Assembly (NCBI RefSeq): GCF_900117425.1 | Contig: NZ_FPEH01000012.1 | Span: 372,001-436,000, forward strand | From: Novosphingobium sp. NDB2Meth1 | Lineage (GTDB): Bacteria > Pseudomonadota > Alphaproteobacteria > Sphingomonadales > Sphingomonadaceae | Length of the DNA stretch: 64,000 nt | Direction of reading: 5' to 3' | Shown here: in pieces, positions 25,765 through 33,907 of the stretch | Layout: every line of letters begins with the position of its first letter | How positions within the stretch are numbered: the first letter of the stretch is position 1 | Position numbers and translations under genes: made by a program | The notes under the pieces: generated by a model | The model's database searches: none | What the model saw: only the letters and a program-made list of their open reading frames with translations | Told to the model about the DNA's origin: nothing

Positions 25765-26652
25765 ATGAGTTCGGGCATCAAGAGGCTGGCGGTCGATTGC
25801 ATCCCGCCCGCGACAGTGGCGGCAGTGGTGGCATTCTGGGCGTGGGCGCCGGAAAGCCTCGTCGCGAACCCGTGGACCCTGCTTGTGGTCAACAGCGTGG
25901 TGACGGCCTTCGTGCTGGGGCTGGAGCTGGTGTTCGAGCGGCATGAGGGCTGGCGGATCAACCGGCAGGAGTTCTTCACCGATCTGTTCTACTTCGTGCT
26001 GATCAACACGGTCATCTCGCGCATGGCCTATATCCTGTCCGAGGCGCCGCTTCATGCGCTGAAGGAAGCCTGGGGCATCACCACGCCGTGGGTGACGGCA
26101 ATGCCGTTCCTCGCGCAAGTGGCGCTCGTCGTGTTCCTGTGGGAGTTCGGCCAGTACTGGATGCACCGGCTGATGCACAACTGGGAGCCGTTCTGGCTGA
26201 CCCACGCGCCGCATCACCACATCACCCAGCTCAACGCGATGAAAGGCGCGGTCGGCAATCCGATCGAGCTGTTCCTGATCAGCCTCGGGATTGTCGCGCT
26301 GCTCGATGTTTCGCCCGCAGCCTATCTCTGCGCCTTTGCGGTGACCAATGCTGTGGCGACGTACGCCCATGCCAACGTGAAGAGCGACCCGCCGCTGTTC
26401 TACAGCTTCTTCTTCACGACGATCCGCCACCACAGCTTCCACCACTCGGTGGGCTATGAGAACACGCGCTGCAATTATGGCAATTCGCTGATCCTGATCG
26501 ACCGGATGTTCGGCACCTACAAGGAAGGCGAAGGCATTCTGGTGGGGCAGGACGACCGGCGCCGGCTGACGATCTGGGAGCAGTTCGTGTTTCCGTTCAA
26601 GCCGCTGATCGCGATGGTGGAGAAGCGCAAGGGCGCGTCCACCGCCCAGTGA
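25765..26652 (+). CDS. Sterol desaturase / fatty acid hydroxylase family membrane protein (paralogue 2)
   Basis: A 295-residue multi-pass membrane protein with the di-iron His boxes YWMHRLMH, HAPHHH, TYAHANV and RHHSFHHSVGYENTRCNY. It is a clear paralogue of the 10290-11165 protein, sharing motif order, length and the QLNAMKGAVGNP segment. The predicted reaction is O2-dependent lipid hydroxylation or desaturation; the substrate is unknown. GAGGAG lies upstream of ATG 25765. It follows TonB receptor 1 by 128 bases and is followed by the TPR-sulfotransferase after 24 bases. The three may act on one envelope or imported lipid-like compound, which is inference. Confidence 0.85.
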   Translation: MSSGIKRLAVDCIPPATVAAVVAFWAWAPESLVANPWTLLVVNSVVTAFVLGLELVFERHEGWRINRQEFFTDLFYFVLINTVISRMAYILSEAPLHALKEAWGITTPWVTAMPFLAQVALVVFLWEFGQYWMHRLMHNWEPFWLTHAPHHHITQLNAMKGAVGNPIELFLISLGIVALLDVSPAAYLCAFAVTNAVATYAHANVKSDPPLFYSFFFTTIRHHSFHHSVGYENTRCNYGNSLILIDRMFGTYKEGEGILVGQDDRRRLTIWEQFVFPFKPLIAMVEKRKGASTAQ

Positions 26653-26676
26653 AGATCCAGGCGTGAAGACCAAAAC

Positions 26677-28248
26677 GTGAGCGCTGAGCCGGCCCGGATT
26701 GCAGCCATCCGCCGGGCGCTGAACCGGGGCGATCTGGGAGCCGCGGAGCAGCTTGCGGCGAGCGCGGTCGCGGCCTTTCCCGATGATGCGGAAGCGCGCT
26801 TCCTGCTCGGCATGACGCGGGCGGAAGCGGGGCGGGTGAGTGCCGGGATTGCCGATGTTGCGCAGGCCGTGGAGCTTGAGCCGCGCGGCAGTTTCCGGGC
26901 GCAACTGGCGCGGCTGCAGATCATGTTGCGGCAGGATGGCGCGGCGGCGGCGACATTGGCGGCAGCCGAGCAGGCGCTGCCGGAAGATGCGCTGGGCCGC
27001 GACACGATGGGCTGCGTCTACGCCCGGCTTGGCGAGCATGCCGCTTCGGTGCCGCATTTCCGCGAGGCGGTGCGGCTCGCCCCGGGCAATGTTTCGTTCC
27101 ACTACAATCTGGCCGCGGCGCTCAATTTCATCGGCGACATTGCCGGAGCGGAGGTTGCGGTAGAGGCTTTGCTGGCCATCGATCCCGATTACGCGCGCGG
27201 GCATCACCTGCTCGCGGGCCTCAGGAAGCAGACGCCTGAGAGCAACCATGTCGCGAGGCTCGAAGTGGCACTTGCCCGAGCCGCTGCGGGTGATGCGCGG
27301 CTGCTGATCGGTTATGCGCTGGCGAAGGAACTAGAGGATCTGGGCGAGCAGCAGGCCGCCTTCGCCCGTCATTCTGCCGCCAATGCCGAGCACCGGGCGC
27401 GCCTGCCCTATACGTTCGCGCGCGATGCGGCGAATTTCGATGCCATCGAGCGGGTCTGGCCGCGCGTGGCTGCCGCCCCGGTGCAAGGAGCGCCGCAGGA
27501 TGCACCGATTTTCGTGATCGGCATGCCGCGTACCGGGACGACGCTGGTCGACCGCATCCTGTCCTCGCACCCCGAGGTGTGGAGCGCGGGCGAATTGCAG
27601 GCAATGCCGCTCGCGGTGAAGATGGCCTCGGGAACGCGCAGCCGGAAGGTGCTGGATGTGGAGACCATCGAAGCGGCCGCCGGGGCCGATCTCGGCGCGA
27701 TCGGGCGCGACTACATGGCGCGGGCGCGCACCCATGCCGGGGCGCGCGAGGGGCGGTTTACCGACAAGTTTCCGGGCAATTTCCAGTACGCCGGGTTCAT
27801 CGCGCGGGCGCTGCCGGAGGCGCGGATCGTGTGCCTCAGGCGCCATCCGCTCGATACGGTGCTGGCGAATTTCCGCAATCTCTTCGCGATCTCCTCGCGC
27901 TATTACGACTACAGCTACGACCTGATGGACATCGCGCGCTACTATGTGCGGTTTGACCGTCTGATGGCCTTCTGGCGCGCGGCGCTGCCGGGCCGCATTC
28001 TTGAACTGGGCTACGAGGATCTGGTCGCCGATCAGGAGGGCCAGACGCGGCGTCTGCTCGCGCACTGCGGGCTGGCGTGGGACGAAGCCTGCCTCGACTT
28101 CCACCGCAACACCGCGCCCGTCTCGACCCCCAGCGCGCAGCAGGTGCGGCGGCCCATGTACAAGGATTCGGTCGCGCGCTGGAAGGCGCACCGGGACGCG
28201 CTGGCCCCGGTGATCGCCTACTTTGAAAGCGAAGGCATCGCTATCTAG
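26677..28248 (+). CDS. TPR-repeat sulfotransferase
   Basis: A 523-residue fusion. Residues about 1-240 are tetratricopeptide repeats (for example GCVYARLGEHAASVPHFREA and FHYNLAAALNFIGDIAGAEV). Residues about 275-520 form a sulfotransferase domain with the PAPS 5'-phosphosulfate loop FVIGMPRTGTTLVDRIL (R285-T289) and a 3'-phosphate-type segment CLRRHPLDTVLANFRN. It would transfer sulfate from PAPS to an unknown protein, sugar or lipid acceptor. The start is GTG 26677. This fusion commonly accompanies TonB receptors in sphingomonads (from memory). Its stop overlaps the convergent GH3 gene stop by 8 bases. Confidence 0.85.
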   Translation: MSAEPARIAAIRRALNRGDLGAAEQLAASAVAAFPDDAEARFLLGMTRAEAGRVSAGIADVAQAVELEPRGSFRAQLARLQIMLRQDGAAAATLAAAEQALPEDALGRDTMGCVYARLGEHAASVPHFREAVRLAPGNVSFHYNLAAALNFIGDIAGAEVAVEALLAIDPDYARGHHLLAGLRKQTPESNHVARLEVALARAAAGDARLLIGYALAKELEDLGEQQAAFARHSAANAEHRARLPYTFARDAANFDAIERVWPRVAAAPVQGAPQDAPIFVIGMPRTGTTLVDRILSSHPEVWSAGELQAMPLAVKMASGTRSRKVLDVETIEAAAGADLGAIGRDYMARARTHAGAREGRFTDKFPGNFQYAGFIARALPEARIVCLRRHPLDTVLANFRNLFAISSRYYDYSYDLMDIARYYVRFDRLMAFWRAALPGRILELGYEDLVADQEGQTRRLLAHCGLAWDEACLDFHRNTAPVSTPSAQQVRRPMYKDSVARWKAHRDALAPVIAYFESEGIAI

Positions 28249-30625
28249 CCGGGCAGGCGATGGTCTCGCCGACGCCTTCGATGCTGGCACCGCGCAAGGT
28301 GAGCACGAGGCCCCTGTCACCGGCGATGCGCAGCGGCGTACCGACCGCCTTGAAGTTCGCTCCTGCCTCGAGGAAGCAGCGCAGCGGGATGCGCACCGTC
28401 ATCGGACCGGCAGGCGGGGTGATCTTGAGCGTGGCGCCCGCCATGGTTACCGCGATGGGGCCGGCGGCAGCATCGAGCTTGCCTTCCAGCTTCAGCGCGA
28501 ATTCCTCGTCAAGCTGGCGCATCAGATCGACCGGCGGGCCGTCGATGCCGATGGCGCCTGCTTCGCTCCACACGAACGCTTGCGCATCTTCCTGTGCGCC
28601 GAGATCGACCGCGCGGGCGGCAATACCCGGATCGAGGCTGAGGTGCCAGGGGGAGGGGACTTTGCCGAGCGCGAAATAGACGCCTTCGCTGGCCGAGGCG
28701 ACGAGATCGACCTTGGGGTCTTCGTTGACCGGGCCGACCGCCGCCTTGCTGGCATAGGTCAGACCGTACCCGGCCGCGAACAGCGGGGTCTTGACCGGCG
28801 AGACCGCATCGGCCGGCCAGGGGAAGGACAGCTTGCCGGTAAAGCCGCGGGCAGGCTTGCCATCCTTGCGGGCGACGAGGACATCGGCGACGCCTTCGCC
28901 TTGGGTGCCGGGAAGCCATGCCGCGACAAACGCATCGGAGGCGTTGATTTCGGGACCGGTGAACAAGGGGCGGCCCGAGAGGAACACCGAGACGACCTTG
29001 ATCCCTTGCGCCTTGAGCTTGGCGAGCATGGCCGTCTCGCCCGCATGATCGCGGAAGGCGATGTTGGGCATGTCGCCCTGGAATTCGGCGTAGGGCTGCT
29101 CGCCATATACGACGACTGCAACGTCGGGCCTGTCGGTGAAGCTGCCGTCTGCCGAGAGGGCTGCGCTGCCGCCCGCGTCCTTCACGGCTGCGGCGATGGC
29201 GCGGCCGATGGTGTGGCCCTTGGGAAAATCGGCGGCGGTGGTGTCGGTACCCTGCCACGTGATCGTCCAGCCACCGGCCTGCATCGCCATATTGTCCGCG
29301 CCCGGGCCGGTGATCAGCACTTTGGTGCCGGGCTTCAGCGGGAGGACGCCGCCGTTGTTCTTGAGGAGGACGAGCGACTTGGCGGCGGCTTCGCGCGCGA
29401 CCGCGAGGTGTGCATCGCTGCCGACGACCGAGGGATTGCCGCGATCGACCGGATGCGCGCCGAGCAAGCCGAGCTTGGCCTTGACGCGCAGGATGCGGGC
29501 GACCGCATCATCGATGCGCGCCATCGGCAGCGAGCCATCCCTGGCCTCGCGCAAGGTGGCTTCGTAGAGGCCCTTCCAGCTGTTGGGCGCCATCGCGAGG
29601 TCGAGACCGGCAGTGAAGGTTTTCGGGCAATCGGTGACAGTGCAGCCGGGGATCTGGCCGTGGCCGTTCCAATCGCCGACGACGAGGCCCTCGAAGCCCA
29701 TCCGGCCCTTGAGCACGTCGGTGAGCAGGCTCTGGTTGCCGTGGTTCTTGGCGCCGTTCCAGCTGGAAAAGCTGGCCATCACGGTCAATGCACCGGCATT
29801 GATCGCGGGCGGATAGCCCTGCGCGTGCTTCGCCACGAGTTCGCGTTCGGAAACCAGCGCGTCGCCCTGGTCCTTGCCGCCATCGGTGCCGCCATCGGCG
29901 AGGTAGTGCTTGGCCGTGGCCGCGACGCGGTCGGCGGCGAGCGGCTTGCCGGGCAGAAGCGCGCCTTGCAGGCCGATGGTCATGGCCTTGGCATAGCTTG
30001 CTACCAATGCGGGATCGGCCGCGTAGCCTTCATAGCTGCGGCCCCAGCGCAGGTCCTGCGGCACGGCGAGCGTGGGCGCGAACGTCCAGTCGATCCCGCT
30101 GGCGGCGACTTCGATGGCCGTCACTTCGCCGATGCGCTGGATCAGCGCGGGATCATGCGCTGCGCCGAGCCCGATGTTGTGCGGGAAGATCGTCGCGCCC
30201 GGCACGTTGGAATGGCCGTGGACCGCGTCGATGCCGAAGAGGATCGGAATGCCCGCGCCTGCCTTGACCGAAGCCGCGCGGAACTCGTGGACCAGCTTCG
30301 ACCACTTGGCCGCATCGCCGCGCTCATCGCCGTAAGGGCCGGAATTGCCGCCCGCGAGGATCGAGCCGAGCGGGTATCGGGCGAGGTCTTCGGGGGTGAT
30401 CGCGCTGATGTCCGCCTGGATCATCTGGCCGACTTTCTGCTCGAGCGTCATCGCCGCGATCATGCGGGCAATGCGGCGCTCGGTCTCGGCGCTGGTGATC
30501 GCGGCGGGGCTGTGCGCGGCGGGCCAGAGCGCGGGATGGGCCGTGCTGGAACGATCGGCGGTCGCAGCTATGGCGCTCCCCGAAGCCAGCAACATGGCAG
30601 CCAAAAGCGCGCGCCGAACCATCAT
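28241..30625 (-). CDS. Secreted glycoside hydrolase family 3 beta-glucosidase / exo-beta-glucanase
   Basis: A 794-residue exported enzyme with a signal peptide (MMVRRALLAAMLLASGSAIA). The GH3 N-domain shows FGIDAVHGHSN, ATAKHYLADGG with the K239-H240 pair, and the nucleophile D318 in GLVVGDWNGHG. The second domain contains VLLKNNGGVLPLKPGTKVLI and VVYGEQPYAEFQGD. The C-terminal about 130 residues are an extra beta-rich domain seen in ExoP/CdgA-type members. It should release glucose from beta-glucan oligomers in the periplasm. ATG 30625 follows an AGGG stretch. A LacI-type operator 23 bases upstream ties it to the GH16/TonB glucan locus. Confidence 0.9.
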   Translation of the reverse strand: MMVRRALLAAMLLASGSAIAATADRSSTAHPALWPAAHSPAAITSAETERRIARMIAAMTLEQKVGQMIQADISAITPEDLARYPLGSILAGGNSGPYGDERGDAAKWSKLVHEFRAASVKAGAGIPILFGIDAVHGHSNVPGATIFPHNIGLGAAHDPALIQRIGEVTAIEVAASGIDWTFAPTLAVPQDLRWGRSYEGYAADPALVASYAKAMTIGLQGALLPGKPLAADRVAATAKHYLADGGTDGGKDQGDALVSERELVAKHAQGYPPAINAGALTVMASFSSWNGAKNHGNQSLLTDVLKGRMGFEGLVVGDWNGHGQIPGCTVTDCPKTFTAGLDLAMAPNSWKGLYEATLREARDGSLPMARIDDAVARILRVKAKLGLLGAHPVDRGNPSVVGSDAHLAVAREAAAKSLVLLKNNGGVLPLKPGTKVLITGPGADNMAMQAGGWTITWQGTDTTAADFPKGHTIGRAIAAAVKDAGGSAALSADGSFTDRPDVAVVVYGEQPYAEFQGDMPNIAFRDHAGETAMLAKLKAQGIKVVSVFLSGRPLFTGPEINASDAFVAAWLPGTQGEGVADVLVARKDGKPARGFTGKLSFPWPADAVSPVKTPLFAAGYGLTYASKAAVGPVNEDPKVDLVASASEGVYFALGKVPSPWHLSLDPGIAARAVDLGAQEDAQAFVWSEAGAIGIDGPPVDLMRQLDEEFALKLEGKLDAAAGPIAVTMAGATLKITPPAGPMTVRIPLRCFLEAGANFKAVGTPLRIAGDRGLVLTLRGASIEGVGETIACPAR

Positions 30626-30647
30626 TCCCACCCTTCCCTTGTATTCT

Positions 30648-30659
30648 GTGAACGTTCTC
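30648..30659. promoter_or_regulatory. LacI-type operator before GH3
   Basis: GTGAACGTTCTC, the exact reverse complement of the operator at 41840-41851 and one base from the perfect palindrome at 41822-41833. The central AACGTT is typical of LacI-family sites. It lies 23 bases upstream of the GH3 start codon, where bound repressor would block transcription. Confidence 0.75.
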
Positions 30660-30704
30660 AAGCGCGTTCGTCGCATGAGAAAGCATCAAAATCAAGCGGT
30701 GGTT

Positions 30705-31913
30705 TCAGCTATCGGAGTCCGGATCGGAGCGAAGTTCGGCCAGCAATGCTGCAGCAACAAGCGCAAGTGCAGCAAACATCAGAAACAGCCCCGAAAAGCC
30801 GAACCACGGCACCAAAGCTATGGTGAACCACGGCATCACCAGCGAGGGCATCGTGTTGGTGAGATTGAACAGGCCGAGATCGCGCCCACGCCGGTTGCTG
30901 TCGGGCAAGGTGCGCAAGGTCTGCGCGGAATGGAGCGCGAGGAAGATCGAGGTCGAGAAGCCGAACACGGCATAACTCGCGATGCCGGCCGGAACACTCG
31001 TCGCAAGCGCCATCCCGACAAGGCCGATGGGCGCGACGAGGGTGCAGATCACCAGCGGCAGGAACGGGTGCCGCCGCTTGTCCGCCCACCGCCCGGCAAG
31101 CAGCGCGGCGGGAGCCGACAGCACGAGAACCGTGCTGAATACCCGCGCGGTGAGGTGATCCTGCACGCCGGGATCGATCGAGCGCAGCCAGAGGTAGAGG
31201 AACGAGAACAAGGCAGCCTCGGCAACTTGGACCAGCAGCCGCGCCGCCCACATGCGGATGGCAGCGTGACGGCGGTTCTGCGGTCCTGTCCGCGGCGTGG
31301 CGGGCACTGCCGGGGTGTTGGCTCCGGCACGGTTCCACATCAGGAGCGCCGGGAGCACTGCCGCTGCAACAATGGCTGCGACAACGACTAGCCGGCCATC
31401 GGCGGTCGCGAGGCCCGGGATCGTGACCACTGCGCCTGCCAGCGCGCCAAGGCCGGGGGCAAAGGCCAGCAAGCCGCCGAGCAGACCCTTCTGGCCATCG
31501 GGCACGCAGTCCGCACCCCATGCCGCCAGCGGCGCCAGCATCATGTTCAGCCCGAGCTGCCACAGCACCACGACCGCGATGATCGCCTGCAGGCTGTGCG
31601 CCGCAGGGACGACGAGCAGCAGCACGCACGACAGCACAAGGCCGAGCGCGACCCACGGACGGCGCGCTCCCGTTATGTCGCTCAGCCAGCCGAACAGGAT
31701 ATGGCCGAGGCTTGCCGAGATTGCGCCGCAGAAGGCGATGGCGGAGAGCCACATGATCGCCTGCTCGCCCGGCACCAGCGCGGCGATGCGTACAGGCAGC
31801 AGGATGGTGAGGAACGGGACATAGGCAATCGCGCCGCCGGCCCATGCGAGCGCATAGAGCACGAGGAACCACAAGGGCTGGCGCAGCGGGGCCGCGCCGG
31901 GCTGATCAGGCAC
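30705..31913 (-). CDS. Major facilitator superfamily sugar transporter
   Basis: A 402-residue protein with about 12 hydrophobic segments. The conserved loop between segments 2 and 3 reads FGWLSDITGARRPWVALG, and GRWADKRRHPFLP is its counterpart in the second half. It resembles the oligosaccharide/glucose MFS carriers found with TonB receptors in sphingomonads and Caulobacter. It would carry the sugar released by GH16/GH3 across the inner membrane. GTG 31913 overlaps the LacI-gene stop by 8 bases, so translation is coupled. It is the last gene of the operon before GH3. Confidence 0.88.
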   Translation of the reverse strand: MPDQPGAAPLRQPLWFLVLYALAWAGGAIAYVPFLTILLPVRIAALVPGEQAIMWLSAIAFCGAISASLGHILFGWLSDITGARRPWVALGLVLSCVLLLVVPAAHSLQAIIAVVVLWQLGLNMMLAPLAAWGADCVPDGQKGLLGGLLAFAPGLGALAGAVVTIPGLATADGRLVVVAAIVAAAVLPALLMWNRAGANTPAVPATPRTGPQNRRHAAIRMWAARLLVQVAEAALFSFLYLWLRSIDPGVQDHLTARVFSTVLVLSAPAALLAGRWADKRRHPFLPLVICTLVAPIGLVGMALATSVPAGIASYAVFGFSTSIFLALHSAQTLRTLPDSNRRGRDLGLFNLTNTMPSLVMPWFTIALVPWFGFSGLFLMFAALALVAAALLAELRSDPDSDS

Positions 31914-32970
31914 TCACGGTTTGCCTGACATCGGCGATCGAACCGCGCGCGACGAGGCTGGCGGGTATCACGGTGACCGCCTCGGGCAGGCAATCGCCCT
32001 TTTGCGCCGCGATGATCAGTTCCACCGCCTTCGAGGCGGTCGCCGCGATGGGTTGGTCGACTGCGGTCAGCGGGGGCTGGGTGAACTGCATCATCGGCGT
32101 GTTGTCGAAGCTGATAAGCGAAAGATCGCGGGGCACGGCAAGGCCCGCCTGACGCGCGACTTCGAGTGTTGCCAGCGCCATCTGGTCGCTGCTTGCGATG
32201 ATGGCAGTGGGCGGGTTCGGCAGGGAGAGAAGGGCACGCGCGGCACATTCGCCCGAGGCGTAGGTGAAGTCGCCTTTCTGCAGCAGATCGTCTGTCGGCA
32301 GTCCGGCCTCTGCCATCGCGGCTTTCCAGCCGTCAACGCGCCAGCCGCTCAGGTTGTATTCCGCCGCGCCCGCGATGAAGCCGATGCGGCGGTGGCCGTG
32401 ATCGACCAGATGGCGCGTGGCGGTGGCGGCCGCGCCTTCGTCGTCCATCAGGATCGGCATCCCGGCATCCCTGGCCTTGGAGCCGATGCGCGCGAACGGG
32501 ATCTGCTGATCGGCAAGGCAGCGCACGATCTGCGGATTGTCCGAGTGTGGCGGGGTGAGGATGATTCCATCGGGCTGCAGCGCGGCAATCGCGGCGAGGA
32601 GTTCGCGCTCGACATGGTCGCTGTGCGTATCGACCAGTTCGACGATCATCCGATAGCCATGTTCGGCACACTTGAGCATGCCGCCGAGCAGCATCTGGTC
32701 GACCCAGTCGGTGCCCTGCCGCGCGCGCCAATCGGCGATGGTGCGGTCGCGGTCGTTCAAGGCGAGGATCAGATACGAGCGCGAACCGCTCATGCGCTGG
32801 GCAGCGATGGACGGCACATAGCCGAGGCGCGTGATCGCCTCCTGCACGCGTTCCTTGAGTTCGGGGCGGACGTTCGGCTCGTTGTTGATGACGCGGCTGA
32901 CGGTCTGGAGCGAGACCCCGACATCTGCCGCAACGTGCCTGATCGTGACCGCCTGACGACGCCTCGCCAT
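31906..32970 (-). CDS. LacI-family transcriptional regulator of the glucan locus
   Basis: A 354-residue LacI/PurR repressor. The helix-turn-helix is VTIRHVAADVGVSLQTVSRVIN (about 8-29), the hinge helix is near 50-60, and a periplasmic-binding-protein-like sugar domain follows (LLGGMLKCAEHGYRM, DGIILTPPHSD, HRRIGFIAGA, AIIASSDQMALA). It lies inside the glucan operon between GH16 and MFS, 4 bases after the GH16 stop. The GTGAACGTTCAC-type sites at 41822-41851 and 30648-30659 are its probable targets, so it would repress the receptor operon and GH3 until a beta-glucan sugar binds. The inducer is not known. Confidence 0.92.
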   Translation of the reverse strand: MARRRQAVTIRHVAADVGVSLQTVSRVINNEPNVRPELKERVQEAITRLGYVPSIAAQRMSGSRSYLILALNDRDRTIADWRARQGTDWVDQMLLGGMLKCAEHGYRMIVELVDTHSDHVERELLAAIAALQPDGIILTPPHSDNPQIVRCLADQQIPFARIGSKARDAGMPILMDDEGAAATATRHLVDHGHRRIGFIAGAAEYNLSGWRVDGWKAAMAEAGLPTDDLLQKGDFTYASGECAARALLSLPNPPTAIIASSDQMALATLEVARQAGLAVPRDLSLISFDNTPMMQFTQPPLTAVDQPIAATASKAVELIIAAQKGDCLPEAVTVIPASLVARGSIADVRQTVSA

Positions 32971-32974
32971 GCGC

Positions 32975-33907
32975 TTACTCGCTCCCCGCTGGTCCGCCCG
33001 GCGCAGTGCTGGCGGTCATTTCCGGCTTCTGCCAGACGCGCACCCAATCGATCAAGAAGCGCTTGGGAAAATTGGCATTCGAGATGCCCTTAAGCCCCCG
33101 AGATTCCGCAAGCCCGCCACCGAAGGCAAGGTTGAGGATGAGGTGAAAGGGCTGGTCGAACGGCGCGCCCGACGCGTTGGAGCCGGAGGTGAACCACTCC
33201 TCGCGCTTGCGGACGGCATAAGTCTCGCCGTCGAACTGCCAGACGATCTGGTCCGGTTGCCATTCGATGGTGTAGGTGTGGAAGCCTGAAAGCACGGCAG
33301 GGCGGTGGACTTCGTCCCCCTTGTGCGCGTTGCCCGGCCAAGGCTTGCCGAAGTGGAGAGTGCCAAGGATTGTGTCTTCCTTGCCGCCGGGGCATTCCTT
33401 GCACGGCACGCCAAGGTTGACGGCTTCGAGGATATCGATCTCGCCAGAGGCCGCCCATGGGCCATAGGTACTGGCTTCGGGGAGCATCCAGATGGCGGGC
33501 CAAGTCCCCTGGCCTTTCGGCAGGCTGGCGCGCACCTCGATGCGGCCATAGCGCCATGCGGCCTTTCCGCGCGTGGTGAGGCGGGCGGAGGAAAAGTCGC
33601 GCTTCACCAGATCGCCCGGCTTTGACGGATCCCTGCGCTGATTGGCGGGGAGGGCAGGACCAGTCACGTTCTCGCGCAGCGCGGTGATCACGAGCGCGCC
33701 GTTTTCGATGCGCGCGTTGTCCGGCCGGTCGGAATAGCACTGGCGTTCGTTGTTGCCGCCGCCCCAGCAGTCGACATCGAAGCTCCATTTCGAAGCATCG
33801 ATGGCCGGGCCATTGAACTCATCCGACCAGACGAGTTGCCAATCCGATGCAGCCTTCGCTTGCAGCGGCAATGCCAGCGCGACGAGCGTGAGCCAGTGCC
33901 GGATCAC
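32975..33907 (-). CDS. Secreted glycoside hydrolase family 16 endo-beta-1,3-glucanase (laminarinase type)
   Basis: A 310-residue exported enzyme with a signal peptide (MIRHWLTLVALALPLQAKAA) and a GH16 jelly-roll. The catalytic signature GEIDILEAV gives E156, D158 and E161; WSDEFNGPAIDASKW and RYGRIEVRASLPKGQGTWPAIW are typical of bacterial laminarinases. It should cut beta-1,3 (or mixed) glucans endo-wise outside the cytoplasm, giving oligomers for the TonB receptor or for GH3. The start GTG 33907 overlaps the upstream halogenase stop. Its place in an operon with LacI, MFS and TonB receptor supports a polysaccharide-utilisation role. Exact linkage preference is inferred. Confidence 0.88.
   Translation of the reverse strand: MIRHWLTLVALALPLQAKAASDWQLVWSDEFNGPAIDASKWSFDVDCWGGGNNERQCYSDRPDNARIENGALVITALRENVTGPALPANQRRDPSKPGDLVKRDFSSARLTTRGKAAWRYGRIEVRASLPKGQGTWPAIWMLPEASTYGPWAASGEIDILEAVNLGVPCKECPGGKEDTILGTLHFGKPWPGNAHKGDEVHRPAVLSGFHTYTIEWQPDQIVWQFDGETYAVRKREEWFTSGSNASGAPFDQPFHLILNLAFGGGLAESRGLKGISNANFPKRFLIDWVRVWQKPEMTASTAPGGPAGSE

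Noticed and set aside
28223..30826. An 867-codon open frame on the plus strand opposite GH3
   Set aside because: No recognisable domain, and the opposite strand encodes GH3 with signal peptide and catalytic residues.
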